Shown: positions 7,976-17,233, counted from the stretch's first letter. The stretch is 64,000 bases of DNA from Nannocystis bainbridge (GCF_028368995.1 NZ_JAQNDL010000002.1:124001-188000), one strand, 5' to 3'. Notes: generated by a model from the sequence alone, not told the origin. Translations and numbers: made by a program.

Positions 7976-9271
7976 ATGTCGAAGGTCTCCGACGGCCCCG
8001 CGAAAACTCCGTCCCGCGCCCGCGTGCTGCGAGGTCGCCTGCTGTGCCCCGATCCGCGGCAGGCGAAGATCGAGCGCATCGCCGACGGCCTGCTGACGAT
8101 CGGCGAGGACGGCCGGATCGTGTCGATCGCGCCGGCGCCGGAGGATTGCCCGCTGCCGCCGTCGTACCCGGGCGCGGTGATCCTGCCCGGCTTCGTCGAC
8201 ACCCACGTGCATTTCCCGCAGACGCGCGTGATCGGCAGCGCGAGCGGGCCGCTGCTGCGCTGGCTCGAGCGGTCCGTGTTCCCGGAGGAGCTGCGGTTTC
8301 ACAGCCTGCGCTACGCGGCGGCGGTGGCGTGGGAGTTCTGCGAGGCGCTGATCCGCCAGGGCACCACGTGCGCGGCGATCTACGCCTCGAGCCACGAGGC
8401 GGCCACCGACGTGCTGTTCCACGAGCTCGACCGCTGCGGGCTGCGAGCATTGGTCGGCATGACGCTGATGGACCGCGGGGCGCCGGAGGGGCTGCTGGTC
8501 GGCGTCGACGAGGCGATGGCGGGCTGCGAGCGGCTGATCGCGCGCTGGCACGGTCACGACGGGCGGCTCGGCTTCTGCGTCACGCCGCGGTTCGCCCTCA
8601 GCTGCACGCCGGGGCTGCTGCGCGCGGCGGGGCGGCTGGCCGAGACCCACGGCCTGCATGTCCAGACGCACCTGTCCGAAAATACAGACGAGCTGCGGCA
8701 CACGGCGGCGGCGTTCCCGGCGGCGCGTGATTATCTCGAGGTGTACGAGTCGCACGGGCTCAGCGGGCCGCGCTCGTTGTTCGCGCACTGCGTGCACCTG
8801 TCGGACGGCGAGTGGGACCGACTGGCGGCGACCGGCGGCGCGGTGGCCCATTGCCCCGACAGCAACTTCTTCCTCGGCAGCGGCTGCATGCGCCTGCGCG
8901 CGGCCACCGGGCGATCGATCCGCGTCGGCCTCGGCACCGACGTGGGCGCGGGCCGCAGCTTCTCGCTGCGCCAGGTGATCGCGAGCGCCTACGACGCGAG
9001 CCTCATCGCGGGGGCGCCCGCGACGGCCGAGGAACTGCTGTGGCTGGCGACGCGGGGCGGAGCCTGCGCGTTGGGGATGGCGGACGAGCTCGGTTGCCTG
9101 CAGCCCGGTCACGCGGCCGATCTGGCGGTGATCGACGCGCCCGAGATCGCGGGCGCCGAGGGGCTGTTCGACGCGCTGGCGTTCCGCCGCGACGCGGCGC
9201 CCGCTCGCGCGGTGTTCGTGCGCGGGGCGCTGCTCCGCGGGGCGGTCGCTGCGGGTCCCGAGGTGGTGTAA
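7976..9271 (+). CDS. guaD: Guanine deaminase
   Basis: A 431-residue amidohydrolase that converts guanine to xanthine and ammonia in purine catabolism. The zinc ligands are in place: HVH at residues 77-79 within PGFVDTHVHFPQ, a His in HVQTHLSEN, a His in LFAHCVHLSD, and the Asp in GLGTDVGAG. The PGFVDTHVHFPQ and HCPDSNFFLGSG motifs are typical of guanine deaminase rather than chlorohydrolases. The ATG at 7976 gives the usual family length; upstream frame extension is basic, low-complexity read-through. Its stop is 8 bp before the aldehyde dehydrogenase start, so the two are probably co-transcribed. Confidence 0.87.
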   Translation: MSKVSDGPAKTPSRARVLRGRLLCPDPRQAKIERIADGLLTIGEDGRIVSIAPAPEDCPLPPSYPGAVILPGFVDTHVHFPQTRVIGSASGPLLRWLERSVFPEELRFHSLRYAAAVAWEFCEALIRQGTTCAAIYASSHEAATDVLFHELDRCGLRALVGMTLMDRGAPEGLLVGVDEAMAGCERLIARWHGHDGRLGFCVTPRFALSCTPGLLRAAGRLAETHGLHVQTHLSENTDELRHTAAAFPAARDYLEVYESHGLSGPRSLFAHCVHLSDGEWDRLAATGGAVAHCPDSNFFLGSGCMRLRAATGRSIRVGLGTDVGAGRSFSLRQVIASAYDASLIAGAPATAEELLWLATRGGACALGMADELGCLQPGHAADLAVIDAPEIAGAEGLFDALAFRRDAAPARAVFVRGALLRGAVAAGPEVV

Positions 9272-9279
9272 ACCGGAGC

Positions 9280-10701
9280 ATGCTCCGCGAGACGTATCCC
9301 CTGTTCCTCGGCGGCCGCGCGGTGCAGGCCAACTTCGACCTGCCCGTGTTGGACAAGTTCTCCGGCGAGGAGGCGGCCCGGGTGGCCCAGGCCGACGCGG
9401 GCACGCTCGACGCGGCGATCGCCGCCGCCGCAGGGACGACGCGGGCGACCGCCGCGATGCCGCCGTACGCCCGCCAGGCGGCGCTCGAGCACTGCGTGCG
9501 GCGGTTCGAGGAGCGCGCGGCGGAGCTGGCGATGGTGCTGTGCATCGAGGCGGGCAAGCCGATCCGCGACGCCCGCGGCGAGGTTGGTCGCCTGATCGAG
9601 ACGTTCAAGGCGGCCGCGGCCGAGGTGACGCGGCCGGCCGGCGAGGTGCTGGCGATGGCCTCGAGCCCGCGCCTGCACGGCTACCGCGGGCAGTGGAAGC
9701 GGGTGCCCATCGGCGCGTGCTCGCTGATCTCGCCGTTCAACTTCCCGCTCAACCTGGCGGCCCACAAGATCGCGCCGGCGATCGCGGCGGGCTGCCCGTT
9801 CGTGCTCAAGCCGGCCAGCGCGACCCCGATCTCGGCGCTGCTGATCGGCGAGGTGCTGGCCGAGACCGAGCTGCCCGAAGGGTCATGGTCGATCGTGCCG
9901 TGCCCGCGCGCCGGCGCCGACGCGCTGGCCAGCGACGAGCGCCTGAAGCTGCTCAGCTTCACCGGCTCGCCGGCGGTCGGCTGGGCGATGAAGGCCCGCG
10001 CCGGCAAGAAGAAGGTGGTGCTCGAGCTCGGCGGCAACGCGGCCTGCGTGATCGACGAGACGGCGGACCTCGAGAAGGTGGTGCCGCGGCTCATCACGGG
10101 GGTGTTCTATCAGTCGGGCCAGAGCTGCATCAGCGTGCAGCGGATCCTCGCCCACGCGTCGATCTACGCGGAGCTGCGCGACCGGCTGGTGGCGGCGACG
10201 GCCGAGCTCAAGGTCGGCGACCCACGCGACGAGGACACGTTCATCGGCCCCATCATCTCGGAGAAGGAGGCGCGCCGGATCGCCGCGTGGATCGAGGCCG
10301 CGGTGCAGGCCGGGGCGCGGCGGCTGTGCGGGGGCGGGCGCGACGGGGTGATGGTAGCGCCGACGCTGCTCGAGCGCGTGCCGCGAGACCAGCCGATCGC
10401 CGCCGAGGAGGCGTTCGGGCCGGTGGCGCTGCTGCAGGAGTTCGCTACGTTCGACGAGGCGCTGCAGCAGGTCAACGACAGCAAGTTCGGGCTGCAGGCG
10501 GGGGTGTTCACCCGCGACATCGAGCGCATGCACCAGGCCTGGGACTCGCTCGAGGTCGGCGGGGTGATCGTGAACGACGTGCCGTCGTTCCGCGCCGACC
10601 CGATGCCCTACGGCGGGGTCAAGGACTCGGGCCTCGGCCGCGAGGGGCTGCGCTTCGCCATCGAGGACATGTCGGAGATCCGGATGCTGGTGGTGCGCTG
10701 A
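9280..10701 (+). CDS. NAD(P)-dependent aldehyde dehydrogenase
   Basis: A 473-residue cytoplasmic aldehyde dehydrogenase. The catalytic Cys is in QSGQSCISVQR (C283), the general base Glu in ELGGN (E249), and the cofactor region shows SPFNFPLNL and the LSFTGSPAVG turn. The length and the short N-terminus (MLRETYPLFLGGR) fit the lactaldehyde/succinate-semialdehyde-like branch; the real substrate is not evident. It starts 8 bp after guanine deaminase. A purine-derived or scavenged aldehyde would make sense of the pairing, but that is inference. The gene is followed by dyad hairpins (10716-10750) shared with the convergent dehydrogenase gene. Confidence 0.88.
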   Translation: MLRETYPLFLGGRAVQANFDLPVLDKFSGEEAARVAQADAGTLDAAIAAAAGTTRATAAMPPYARQAALEHCVRRFEERAAELAMVLCIEAGKPIRDARGEVGRLIETFKAAAAEVTRPAGEVLAMASSPRLHGYRGQWKRVPIGACSLISPFNFPLNLAAHKIAPAIAAGCPFVLKPASATPISALLIGEVLAETELPEGSWSIVPCPRAGADALASDERLKLLSFTGSPAVGWAMKARAGKKKVVLELGGNAACVIDETADLEKVVPRLITGVFYQSGQSCISVQRILAHASIYAELRDRLVAATAELKVGDPRDEDTFIGPIISEKEARRIAAWIEAAVQAGARRLCGGGRDGVMVAPTLLERVPRDQPIAAEEAFGPVALLQEFATFDEALQQVNDSKFGLQAGVFTRDIERMHQAWDSLEVGGVIVNDVPSFRADPMPYGGVKDSGLGREGLRFAIEDMSEIRMLVVR

Positions 10702-10715
10702 GGCTGGCCTTTGGC

Positions 10716-10750
10716 GCATGTCGTGAGGGACATGCGCGAAGGGACATGTA
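10716..10750. terminator. Dyad hairpin between convergent genes
   Basis: GCATGTCGTGAGGGACATGC (10716-10735) folds with imperfect 8-bp arms; a second half-site, GGGACATG, follows at 10741. It sits in the 55-bp gap between the aldehyde dehydrogenase and SDR stop codons, where a bidirectional terminator is expected. Confidence 0.5.
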
Positions 10751-10756
10751 CCACTG

Positions 10757-11554
10757 TCAGACGACCGGGACGGTGCCGCCGTCGATGGTGGTCTCGCTGC
10801 CGTGGATCGAGCCGGCGCGGTCGGAGACGAGGAAGGCGACCAACTCGGCGACCTCCTCGGGCCGGCCGGGGCGGCCGATGGGGATGCCGCCGAGCGAGGT
10901 CATGAGGCCGTTGCGGGCGGTGGCCTCGTCGGTGCCGGACTCGGCGGCGAGGCGGACGACGAGGGCGTGGGCGGCGGCGGTCTCGATGAAGCCGGGGGCG
11001 ATGCTGTTGACGCGCACGCCCTGGGGGCCGAACTCCCGCGCCAGGCCCTTGCTGTAGGTGCTGAGGGCGGCCTTGGCGGCGGCGTAGGCGAGCGTGGCCT
11101 CGGGCAGCGGCATGCGGCGCTGGATCGAGGAGACGTGGAGGATGACGCCGGAGCGCTGGGCGACCATGCCGGGCAAAAAGGCGCGGTCGAAGCGGACGGC
11201 GGCGAGGAGGTTGAGGTCGAGGTCATGACGCCAGTGGTCGTCGTCGAGGGCGAGGGCGCCGCCGCCGGGAGCGGACGAACCGCCGGCGTTGTCGACGAGG
11301 ATGTCGACGCCGCCGAAGGCGTCGGTCACGGCCCGCACGACCCGCTCGACGCCCTCACGGGTGGCGATGTCGGCCTGCACGAACAGGGCGGGCTCCTGGC
11401 CTTCGGGCAAGGCGGAGCGCGCGGTGGTGGCGACCGTCGCGCCGCCGGCGGCGAGCCGACGCACGACGGCGGCGCCCATGCCCTGGGTGCCGCCGGTGAC
11501 GAGGACGCGCTTGCCGGTGAACTCGCGGGAGTCGTAGAAGAAAGGCTGGGTCAT
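10757..11554 (-). CDS. Short-chain dehydrogenase/reductase (SDR), classical type
   Basis: A 265-residue classical SDR oxidoreductase. It has the cofactor motif TGGTQGMG, the NNAG-like NAGGS, the catalytic Ser in LHVSSIQ, and the YxxxK motif YAAAK. The ending (IHGSETTIDGG) is the usual SDR C-terminus. The start at 11554 (MTQPFFYDSREF) is set by family length. It is divergent from an HxlR-type regulator 88 bp away, which probably controls it in response to a reactive electrophile or related compound. The substrate is unknown. Confidence 0.9.
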   Translation of the reverse strand: MTQPFFYDSREFTGKRVLVTGGTQGMGAAVVRRLAAGGATVATTARSALPEGQEPALFVQADIATREGVERVVRAVTDAFGGVDILVDNAGGSSAPGGGALALDDDHWRHDLDLNLLAAVRFDRAFLPGMVAQRSGVILHVSSIQRRMPLPEATLAYAAAKAALSTYSKGLAREFGPQGVRVNSIAPGFIETAAAHALVVRLAAESGTDEATARNGLMTSLGGIPIGRPGRPEEVAELVAFLVSDRAGSIHGSETTIDGGTVPVV

Positions 11555-11642
11555 TGGATCGATCTCCGATCGAGCACACGCGCGGCGCGACGTTCGCCGC
11601 CGACGATTGCCCGGACCGCGAAGATGGGCCCAGTATGCAGGG

Positions 11643-12113
11643 GTGACAAGGACGCACGAAGAAGTGAGCCGCTCACCTGCAGGTAAGTCGGAGCCGTGGA
11701 CGCCGGAGACCGCGGCGGAGGCCGTGAGCGAGGCGCTGGCGCTGCTCGAGGGGCGCTGGAAGCTGCGCATCTTGTTCCACCTGTTCGGTGGCAAGGTGCT
11801 GCGCTACTCGGAGCTGGAGCGCGCCATCCCGGAGGTGTCGCAGAAGATGCTGGCGCAGCAGCTGCGCAAGCTCGAGAGCGACGGGCTGGTCCGCCGCGAG
11901 GTGTTCGGCGAGGTGCCGCCGCGCGTGGAGTATCGCCTCACGGAGTGGGGGCAGTCGCTGTGCCCGGTGCTCGATGCGCTGCTGCAGTGGCACGCGCGGC
12001 GGGAGGGGAGCGATGCGGAGACCGCCGACGCTGCGGGCGAGGCGGTCGCGGTCTCGTCAGGGGCAGGGCGGCAGAGATGTCCTGAAGGCCAGGTCGATGA
12101 CGCGAGGCGGTGA
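11643..12113 (+). CDS. HxlR-type winged-helix transcriptional regulator
   Basis: About 156 residues. The DNA-binding core GRWKLRILFHLFGGKVLRYS...LRKLESDGLVRREVF is the hallmark of the HxlR/MarR-like family, whose members often sense redox or carbonyl stress. No conserved Cys precedes the helix, so sensing would be through another route. The start is uncertain: GTG 11643 is used, with GTG 11664 possible. The last residues (RQRCPEGQVDDARR) come from a TGTCC-type repeat unit that overlaps the stop region. It is divergent from the SDR gene, its likely target. Confidence 0.8.
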   Translation: MTRTHEEVSRSPAGKSEPWTPETAAEAVSEALALLEGRWKLRILFHLFGGKVLRYSELERAIPEVSQKMLAQQLRKLESDGLVRREVFGEVPPRVEYRLTEWGQSLCPVLDALLQWHARREGSDAETADAAGEAVAVSSGAGRQRCPEGQVDDARR

Positions 12114-12285
12114 TGTCGAGGCTGAGTTCGCGGCCGGTCGTCGGCGGCGGGCCGGAGCGGGCAGGTCGAAGTGGCTGTCCTGAAGGCCAGGTCGACGGCG
12201 GCGAGTCGGAGCTGGGAACTCGATGCGGCCGGCTGTGCTCGCGGCCGGGCGGGAGCGAAATAAGCTGTCTCTCAGGACAGGTCGA
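12078..12285. repeat. Three dyad units between hxlR-like and roadblock-like genes
   Basis: Units at 12078-12097 and 12175-12194 share TGTCCTGAAGGCCAGGTCGA; the third (12265-12285) is CTGTCTCTCAGGACAGGTCGA. The first overlaps the end of the regulator gene. The remaining sequence up to 12379 shows no gene. Confidence 0.7.
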
Positions 12286-12379
12286 TGCTCGGCCGGCCCG
12301 GGCCCGCCAGGGCGTGCGGTCGCGACGAAGCCGCCCGGAGTCGCGAGACGCCGGGCGGGACGGAGGGCCGGCGCGCCGA

Positions 12380-12763
12380 TTACTTCAGCGAGTTGCGCAG
12401 CCGCGGGATGGCGTCCGGGAGGACGACGCTGACGAGGATGCCGAGGGGCGCCTTGACGCAGTCGACGGCCATACCCATGCGGTACTTGTCGGTCAGGTCG
12501 ACGACGATGATCATGACGTTGCCCTCGTCGCCGAGGCGCAGGAGCGTCTGGTAGACGAAGTCGGGCACCGGCAGCTGCGACTTCTTGAGCGCCTCGGTGA
12601 TCCTCTCGCAGAGGATGTTGAAGAGGGCGCACGCCTTGGGCGAGCTGCGAATACCGGCGACGGACATACCGGAGGTCTTGCTGAAGACGTCGATGGTGGC
12701 GAGGCCGCCCATCAGGCCGTCTTCGATCTCGGTGAGGGTCGCATTCACGTCTTTCAGGTTCAT
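12380..12763 (-). CDS. Roadblock/LC7-like small regulatory protein
   Basis: A 127-residue protein beginning MNLKDVNATLTEIEDGLMG. The pattern of an N-terminal helix, a hydrophobic strand with a Ser/Gly pair (DVFSKTSGMSVAG), a helix, and two further strands (GNVMIIVVDLTDKYRMGM, LGILVSVVLPDAI) fits the roadblock/LC7 fold. Bacterial members are GTPase-activating partners of MglA-type GTPases or scaffold proteins. No GTPase gene is adjacent. The start was chosen where the fold begins; the upstream frame is Arg-rich read-through. The family call is made by eye and is moderate. Confidence 0.6.
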   Translation of the reverse strand: MNLKDVNATLTEIEDGLMGGLATIDVFSKTSGMSVAGIRSSPKACALFNILCERITEALKKSQLPVPDFVYQTLLRLGDEGNVMIIVVDLTDKYRMGMAVDCVKAPLGILVSVVLPDAIPRLRNSLK

Positions 12764-13364
12764 CTCGGTGTGCCTCTCGGCCGCGATCAGCGAGCGCGAC
12801 GACCACACTACCTGGAGCCGGGGTCGGTGCTCGCGCGATCGAAAGGGCGAGCGTGAAAAACCGACCCCCGCAGTCCGCGGGCGTGTGCGCGGCGCGCCTT
12901 TCACGCCGGACACCGAAGCGGCCGTAGAGCGGTGCTCGTATCGTTCTGACGCATCGCGGGGTGCGCGCGGCAGATCCGAGGCGGCGAGAAATCCCGGGGA
13001 ACCTGGGGGGATCCAGGATCGGGGCCTGCCGACGGCTGTAGATCACCCCGCACCGGGTTCGGGTGGACCAGGCGTCCAGATGTCCGCCGGTCAAGCCGAG
13101 GGGCCGGTCCCGGGACGGCGCGGAACCGCGGTCCGGGGGGCAGGTGAGAGCTGGCCTTCGGGACAGGTCGAAGCCGCGACCCGCTGGCCTTCGGGGCGGT
13201 CGGAGGGACGATAGACGCCGCGTATGGCTGTCTTTCGAGACAGGTGGCGAGTCGCCGGGGCAGCGCCGAAGCTGTCCTTCGGGACAGATTTATAATCGCG
13301 ACGACGGCGAGGCCGACACAAAGGCCGACCTCGCCGCGGGGCTGTCTTTCGGGTCAGGTGCTGC
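12764..13364. repeat. 601 bp gap with five spaced dyad units, no gene
   Basis: Dyad units at about 13151-13171, 13184-13205, 13228-13247 (CTGTCTTTCGAGACAGGTGG), 13272-13288 (CTGTCCTTCGGGACAGA) and 13342-13360 lie between the DUF1552 stop and the roadblock-like gene, 20 to 55 bp apart. The first half (12764-13140) shows nothing I can identify beyond a possible promoter for the roadblock-like gene. Confidence 0.65.
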
Positions 13365-14747
13365 TCAGGCCAGGAGGGCGGCGCACGGGGTGTTGGAGTA
13401 GCCGTCGCCGTCGCCGTTGGTGGCGCCGACCTCGGTGGCCTCGGGCACGACCGACTGCAGGCACGCGAGCAGGATGTCCGACGTGTTCTCGCTCGAGGGC
13501 GAGTGGTAGTGCTCGGCGGGGTAGCGCAGGGCGCCGCCGCCGCGGCCGGCGACGATGCACGGCTGGTCGAACACGCTGTGGGTGTAGCCCGAGGCGGCGT
13601 CGCTGCCGAGGATCACGCACGAGTTGTCGAGCAGGTTGCCGTCGCCCTCGGGCGTCTCCTTGAGGCGATTGAGCAGGACGGCGAAGCACTCGACGGTCTT
13701 GATCGTGGACTGGTCGACCGCCTCGTTGTCGGCGGTGTCGTGGGTCATGTCGTGGTGACCCTTGCTGTGGCCGAGGCTCTTGAACACGTGATAACCGACC
13801 GAGCCCGAGAACTGGATGCTGACGATCCGGGTCAGGTCGCAGCGGAACGCCTCGATGATGATGTCGACCATCGCCGCGTTGACGAGCTCGATCGGCTCGG
13901 CGCCGTCCATGTCGCTGTTGGTCTCGATCGGCATGCCCGGCAGGATGCAGGCCGGCGGCAGGGTCTCGATCTGCTTCTTGATCTGCTCGACGCTGGCGAG
14001 GTGAGCGTCGAGGCGCAGCTTGTCGGCGCTGCCGACCCGCAGCTTGAGCGCCTTCACGTCCTCGCGCACGGCGTCGAGGATGTCGACGCGCGGGCCCTTG
14101 GTCGGATCGTCGGGCGGGACGAAGCTCTCGAACAGGGCGGCGAAGGCCAGCTGCGGGTTGAAGAACGGCGGCAGCGGCTGGTCCGGGCCCTTGTGCGACA
14201 GGTACTGCAGGGTCGGGCCCTCGCCGCCGATGACGCGCTTCGAGATGGCGAGCTGCAGCGACGGCATGAAGGTCTGGGCGCCGACGGCGGCGGCGGCGAC
14301 CTGATCGATCGAGGGGCCGCCGAACTTGGAGGAGTAGCTGTTCTCGGCGTGCGGCAGCTCGATGAACGGGTAGCCGGAGAAGAAGCCGGCGCAGCCGTCG
14401 TGGTGGCCGCGGCGGTGCTTGGACGCGGCCTTGATGTCGAAGCCGGTCAGCAGGTTGCAGTACTCGCGCACGCCCTCGAGCGCGGCCAGCTGCGGGGTCA
14501 GCGGGTAGCCCGGACCGGTCTCGGCGGGGGCCCAGCGGTTGCCCTTGCCGACGTCGGCGGGGTCGACGAGGGCGACGCCGTTGCCGAAGTGCCAGGTGAT
14601 CATGCGCCGCGGCAGGGCGGTGCCGTCGGCGTGGGCGGTGCCGTTCGAGTTGAGCATGACCTCGAGCAGCGGGAGCGCGAGCGCGACGGAGGTGCCGCCG
14701 GCGACGCCGCGGAGCATGGTGCGACGGCTGAGTTGATGGCGCTTCAT
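13365..14747 (-). CDS. DUF1552 protein, Tat-exported
   Basis: A 460-residue protein with a twin-arginine signal (LSRRTMLRGVAGGTSVALAL), so it is exported folded. The rest matches the DUF1552 family: MITWHFGNGVA near the N-terminus, CAGFFSGYPF, SIDQVAAAAVGAQTF, and a C-terminal NTSDILLACLQSV segment. The family is related to alkaline-phosphatase/DUF1501-like folds; its biochemical role is not established. It starts 14 bp after the DUF1592-type gene ends, the standard pairing of these families in planctomycetes and myxobacteria, where the two are thought to work together in the envelope. Confidence 0.88.
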   Translation of the reverse strand: MKRHQLSRRTMLRGVAGGTSVALALPLLEVMLNSNGTAHADGTALPRRMITWHFGNGVALVDPADVGKGNRWAPAETGPGYPLTPQLAALEGVREYCNLLTGFDIKAASKHRRGHHDGCAGFFSGYPFIELPHAENSYSSKFGGPSIDQVAAAAVGAQTFMPSLQLAISKRVIGGEGPTLQYLSHKGPDQPLPPFFNPQLAFAALFESFVPPDDPTKGPRVDILDAVREDVKALKLRVGSADKLRLDAHLASVEQIKKQIETLPPACILPGMPIETNSDMDGAEPIELVNAAMVDIIIEAFRCDLTRIVSIQFSGSVGYHVFKSLGHSKGHHDMTHDTADNEAVDQSTIKTVECFAVLLNRLKETPEGDGNLLDNSCVILGSDAASGYTHSVFDQPCIVAGRGGGALRYPAEHYHSPSSENTSDILLACLQSVVPEATEVGATNGDGDGYSNTPCAALLA

Positions 14748-14761
14748 GACTCGTGCTCCTT

Positions 14762-16531
14762 TCACTCGGGGGTGCCCACGCGCAGGAAGGCGGGGCTGGC
14801 GACGAGCTCGGCGAGGAGCTCCTTCATGCGGTACTCGTTGTCCTCGAACACCTGGTCGAGGTCTTTCAGCGCGTCGGCCTCGCCGGGCAATTCGAGGTGG
14901 CCGGTGGCGTGGCGGAACAGGTTGCGCACGAGGCAGCGGGTGACCGCGGGGCTCTCGCGCAGGAGGCCGCCGAGCTGGCGGGCGCCGTCGAACTCGCCGC
15001 CGTCGAGCACGCTCTTGGTGTCGAGGTCGACGCCGTTCTCGGTCAGGCGGAAGGCGCCGATGCCGTCGAAGTTCTCGAGGCCGAAGCCGATGTCGTCCAT
15101 GAGCTTGTGGCAGCCGGAGCAGGACGGGTTGGTCTGGTGCTCGGCGAGGCGGTCGCGCATCGTCTTGTACTCCTCGCCGTTCGGCAGCTCGGTGACGATG
15201 TCGGGCGGCGGCGCCGGGATGCCCTGGCACATCAAGACCTCGCGCACGAACTTGCCGCGCAGGGTCGGCGAGCTGCTGCTGATGTGGGCGTAGGCGGCGA
15301 GGAAGCCGCCCTGGCCGAGCAGACCGCCGCGCTTGCCCTCGACCGGGAGGTCGAACTTCTGCCACACGTCGCCGAGCACGCCCGCGTCGGGGATGAGGCC
15401 GTAGAGCTGGGCCAGCGGGCCGTTGGCGAAGGTGTAGGGGGCGTCGAGGAAGTCGCGGAAGTCGGCCTCGCGGGTGAAGGCGATGTCGTCGATGAGCTTC
15501 AACGCCTCGTCGCGCATGCTGGCCCCGAGCGCGGGCGTCCAGGCCGGGAACACGCCCGGGTCCTTCGGCAGGGCCTCGAGGGTGCGCAGGCGCAGGACCT
15601 CGGCGAAGAACCCGCCGAGAGCGCCGCGCGCGGCCGGGGTCTCGAGCATGGTCCAGGCGACGCCGCGCACGGCGTCGGCCGTGGCGAGCCCGTCAGTCTC
15701 GCCGAGGTCGATAAGCTCGCGGGTCGGCGTGGTGTCGAGGAGGAAGAAGCTGAGCCGCGTGGCGAGCTCGACGCCGGTGAGCACGCGCTGGCCCGGAGCG
15801 TCGGGGTCGGGCTCGCCGACCTCGACCTGATAAAGGAAGTAGGGCGACTGCAGCATGCCGGCGACGGCGAACTCGCGGCCCGACTCCCAGTTGCCGAACG
15901 CGAGCGCGGCGTCGCGACCGACCGCGCCGTAGCGATCGATCTCGGCCTGCGTGAGGCTGCGGCGCCAGGCGACGCGGCCGAAGTTGGCGACGAACTCCTT
16001 GTGACAGGCGTCGTCGTCGGCGCCGGTCGGGACGCAGGTGTGGTAGCTGGCGAGGATGGCGTCGTCGGCGGCGGCGGCGACCTTGCGCGCCGATTTCTCG
16101 TAGGTGTCGACGGCCTGGTCGTTGAGCGCGAGCTGGGCGGCGCCGATCGCCTCGAAGCCGTTGAGCGCGCTGTCCGGCGGGGTCTCGGCCTCGGCTACCG
16201 CGGCGTCGCCGAGCAGGTAGGCGACCGAGCTCCGGTACTGGCGGGCGAGCAGGATGCGCAGGCGGGCCGGAGCCGGGGCGAACTCTTCCCCACCGCCGTC
16301 AGTCGGGTCGGTGCCCTCGGTCGGATCGCCGTCGGTGCCGGCGGAATTGGCCCCGCCGGTCTCGGTGGGATCCTCGCCGCCGGTGAGGGTGGGGTTGCTG
16401 GCGCTCTGGTCCTGGCCGGCGCCGTGATAGCAACCGCCGGCGAGGCTCGCCGTGAGGGTGAGGAGGACCGCGAGACCGCCCGGACCTTGCGGCCGGGATG
16501 GTGTGCGGGCGAAACGACGCTGCCTGGGCAT
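14762..16531 (-). CDS. DUF1592/DUF1588/DUF1585-type lipoprotein with CxxCH motif
   Basis: A 589-residue lipoprotein (lipobox LAGGC, Cys34), followed by a Thr/Gly/Asp linker and then the multidomain array typical of these proteins. The DUF1587/1595-like start is RLRILLARQYRSSVAYLLG; the DUF1592 part has LATRLSFFLLDTTP; the DUF1588 part has HISSSSPTLRGKFVRE and SCSGCHKLMDDIGFGLENFD; the DUF1585 end has LVRNLFRHATGH. SCSGCHK is a possible c-type haem site. The start at 16531 is fixed by the signal peptide. It forms a two-gene unit with the DUF1552 gene downstream and is divergent from the 2H-like gene across 171 bp. Confidence 0.88.
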   Translation of the reverse strand: MPRQRRFARTPSRPQGPGGLAVLLTLTASLAGGCYHGAGQDQSASNPTLTGGEDPTETGGANSAGTDGDPTEGTDPTDGGGEEFAPAPARLRILLARQYRSSVAYLLGDAAVAEAETPPDSALNGFEAIGAAQLALNDQAVDTYEKSARKVAAAADDAILASYHTCVPTGADDDACHKEFVANFGRVAWRRSLTQAEIDRYGAVGRDAALAFGNWESGREFAVAGMLQSPYFLYQVEVGEPDPDAPGQRVLTGVELATRLSFFLLDTTPTRELIDLGETDGLATADAVRGVAWTMLETPAARGALGGFFAEVLRLRTLEALPKDPGVFPAWTPALGASMRDEALKLIDDIAFTREADFRDFLDAPYTFANGPLAQLYGLIPDAGVLGDVWQKFDLPVEGKRGGLLGQGGFLAAYAHISSSSPTLRGKFVREVLMCQGIPAPPPDIVTELPNGEEYKTMRDRLAEHQTNPSCSGCHKLMDDIGFGLENFDGIGAFRLTENGVDLDTKSVLDGGEFDGARQLGGLLRESPAVTRCLVRNLFRHATGHLELPGEADALKDLDQVFEDNEYRMKELLAELVASPAFLRVGTPE

Positions 16532-16702
16532 GGGCGGCTCCTTGCGGGGGACGATCCACCATAAAGGGGTCCCAGGATCTGCGTCCACGGCGCGCACGTG
16601 AGGGGGACTGTCTGCTGAGATTCCCTGTCCGCAGAAGACCCCACGCGCCGAGGTCGCGTCGTGACGCGCGCGTGAAAGCGTTGTATTACCGATCCCGGAG
16701 CG

Positions 16703-17233
16703 ATGAACCTCCTCCCACCGACGTACATCTGCCTCGACCTGCCCGAGCCGCAGGCGTCGGAAGTGATGGCGCTGCGTCGCCGCTACTGCCAGCGGCTCAA
16801 GGACTTCCCGCCGGAGATCACGGTCACCGGCTCGAGCGGCGTGGGAGCGATGCTGCCGCAGCCCGAGTGGGACCGCGTCGAGCCCAAGCTCGAGGCGCTG
16901 GCGCAGGAGTGGGCGCCGATCCGCGCGAGCCTCGGCGGGATGGTCCGCTTCCCGGACACCGACATCTTCTGCCTCAGCATGTCGGACCCGATGCCGTTCA
17001 TGGCCCTCCACGAGGCGCTCAAGCACTCGGGCATCGCGTTCGAGGACAGCCAGTTCCCGTTCTTCCCCCACTGCACGATCCGCATGGCGGGGCCGCTCAC
17101 CGACGCGGACATCAGCGCGCTGTTCTCGTTGACCGTGCCCGGCGAGTTCGTGATCGCCGAGCTGGCCCTGTATCAGCGCACGAGCGACGACCGGATCGTG
17201 CGCGTGTGGTCGCGGCCGCTCGCGGGCGCGTGA
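16703..17233 (+). CDS. 2H-phosphoesterase / 2'-5' RNA ligase-like protein, first His replaced
   Basis: A 176-residue cytoplasmic protein with GGAG just upstream of ATG 16703. The second HxT-type motif of the 2H superfamily is clear (FPHCTIRM). The first motif position reads PPEITVTGSSGVG, with Glu where a His is expected (PHITV). The beta-strand order and length fit LigT/ThpR-like proteins, which act on cyclic or 2'-5' phosphodiesters of RNA and nucleotides. With one catalytic His missing, it may bind rather than cleave. It stands alone between a divergent DUF gene and a convergent VWA lipoprotein gene. Confidence 0.65.
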   Translation: MNLLPPTYICLDLPEPQASEVMALRRRYCQRLKDFPPEITVTGSSGVGAMLPQPEWDRVEPKLEALAQEWAPIRASLGGMVRFPDTDIFCLSMSDPMPFMALHEALKHSGIAFEDSQFPFFPHCTIRMAGPLTDADISALFSLTVPGEFVIAELALYQRTSDDRIVRVWSRPLAGA

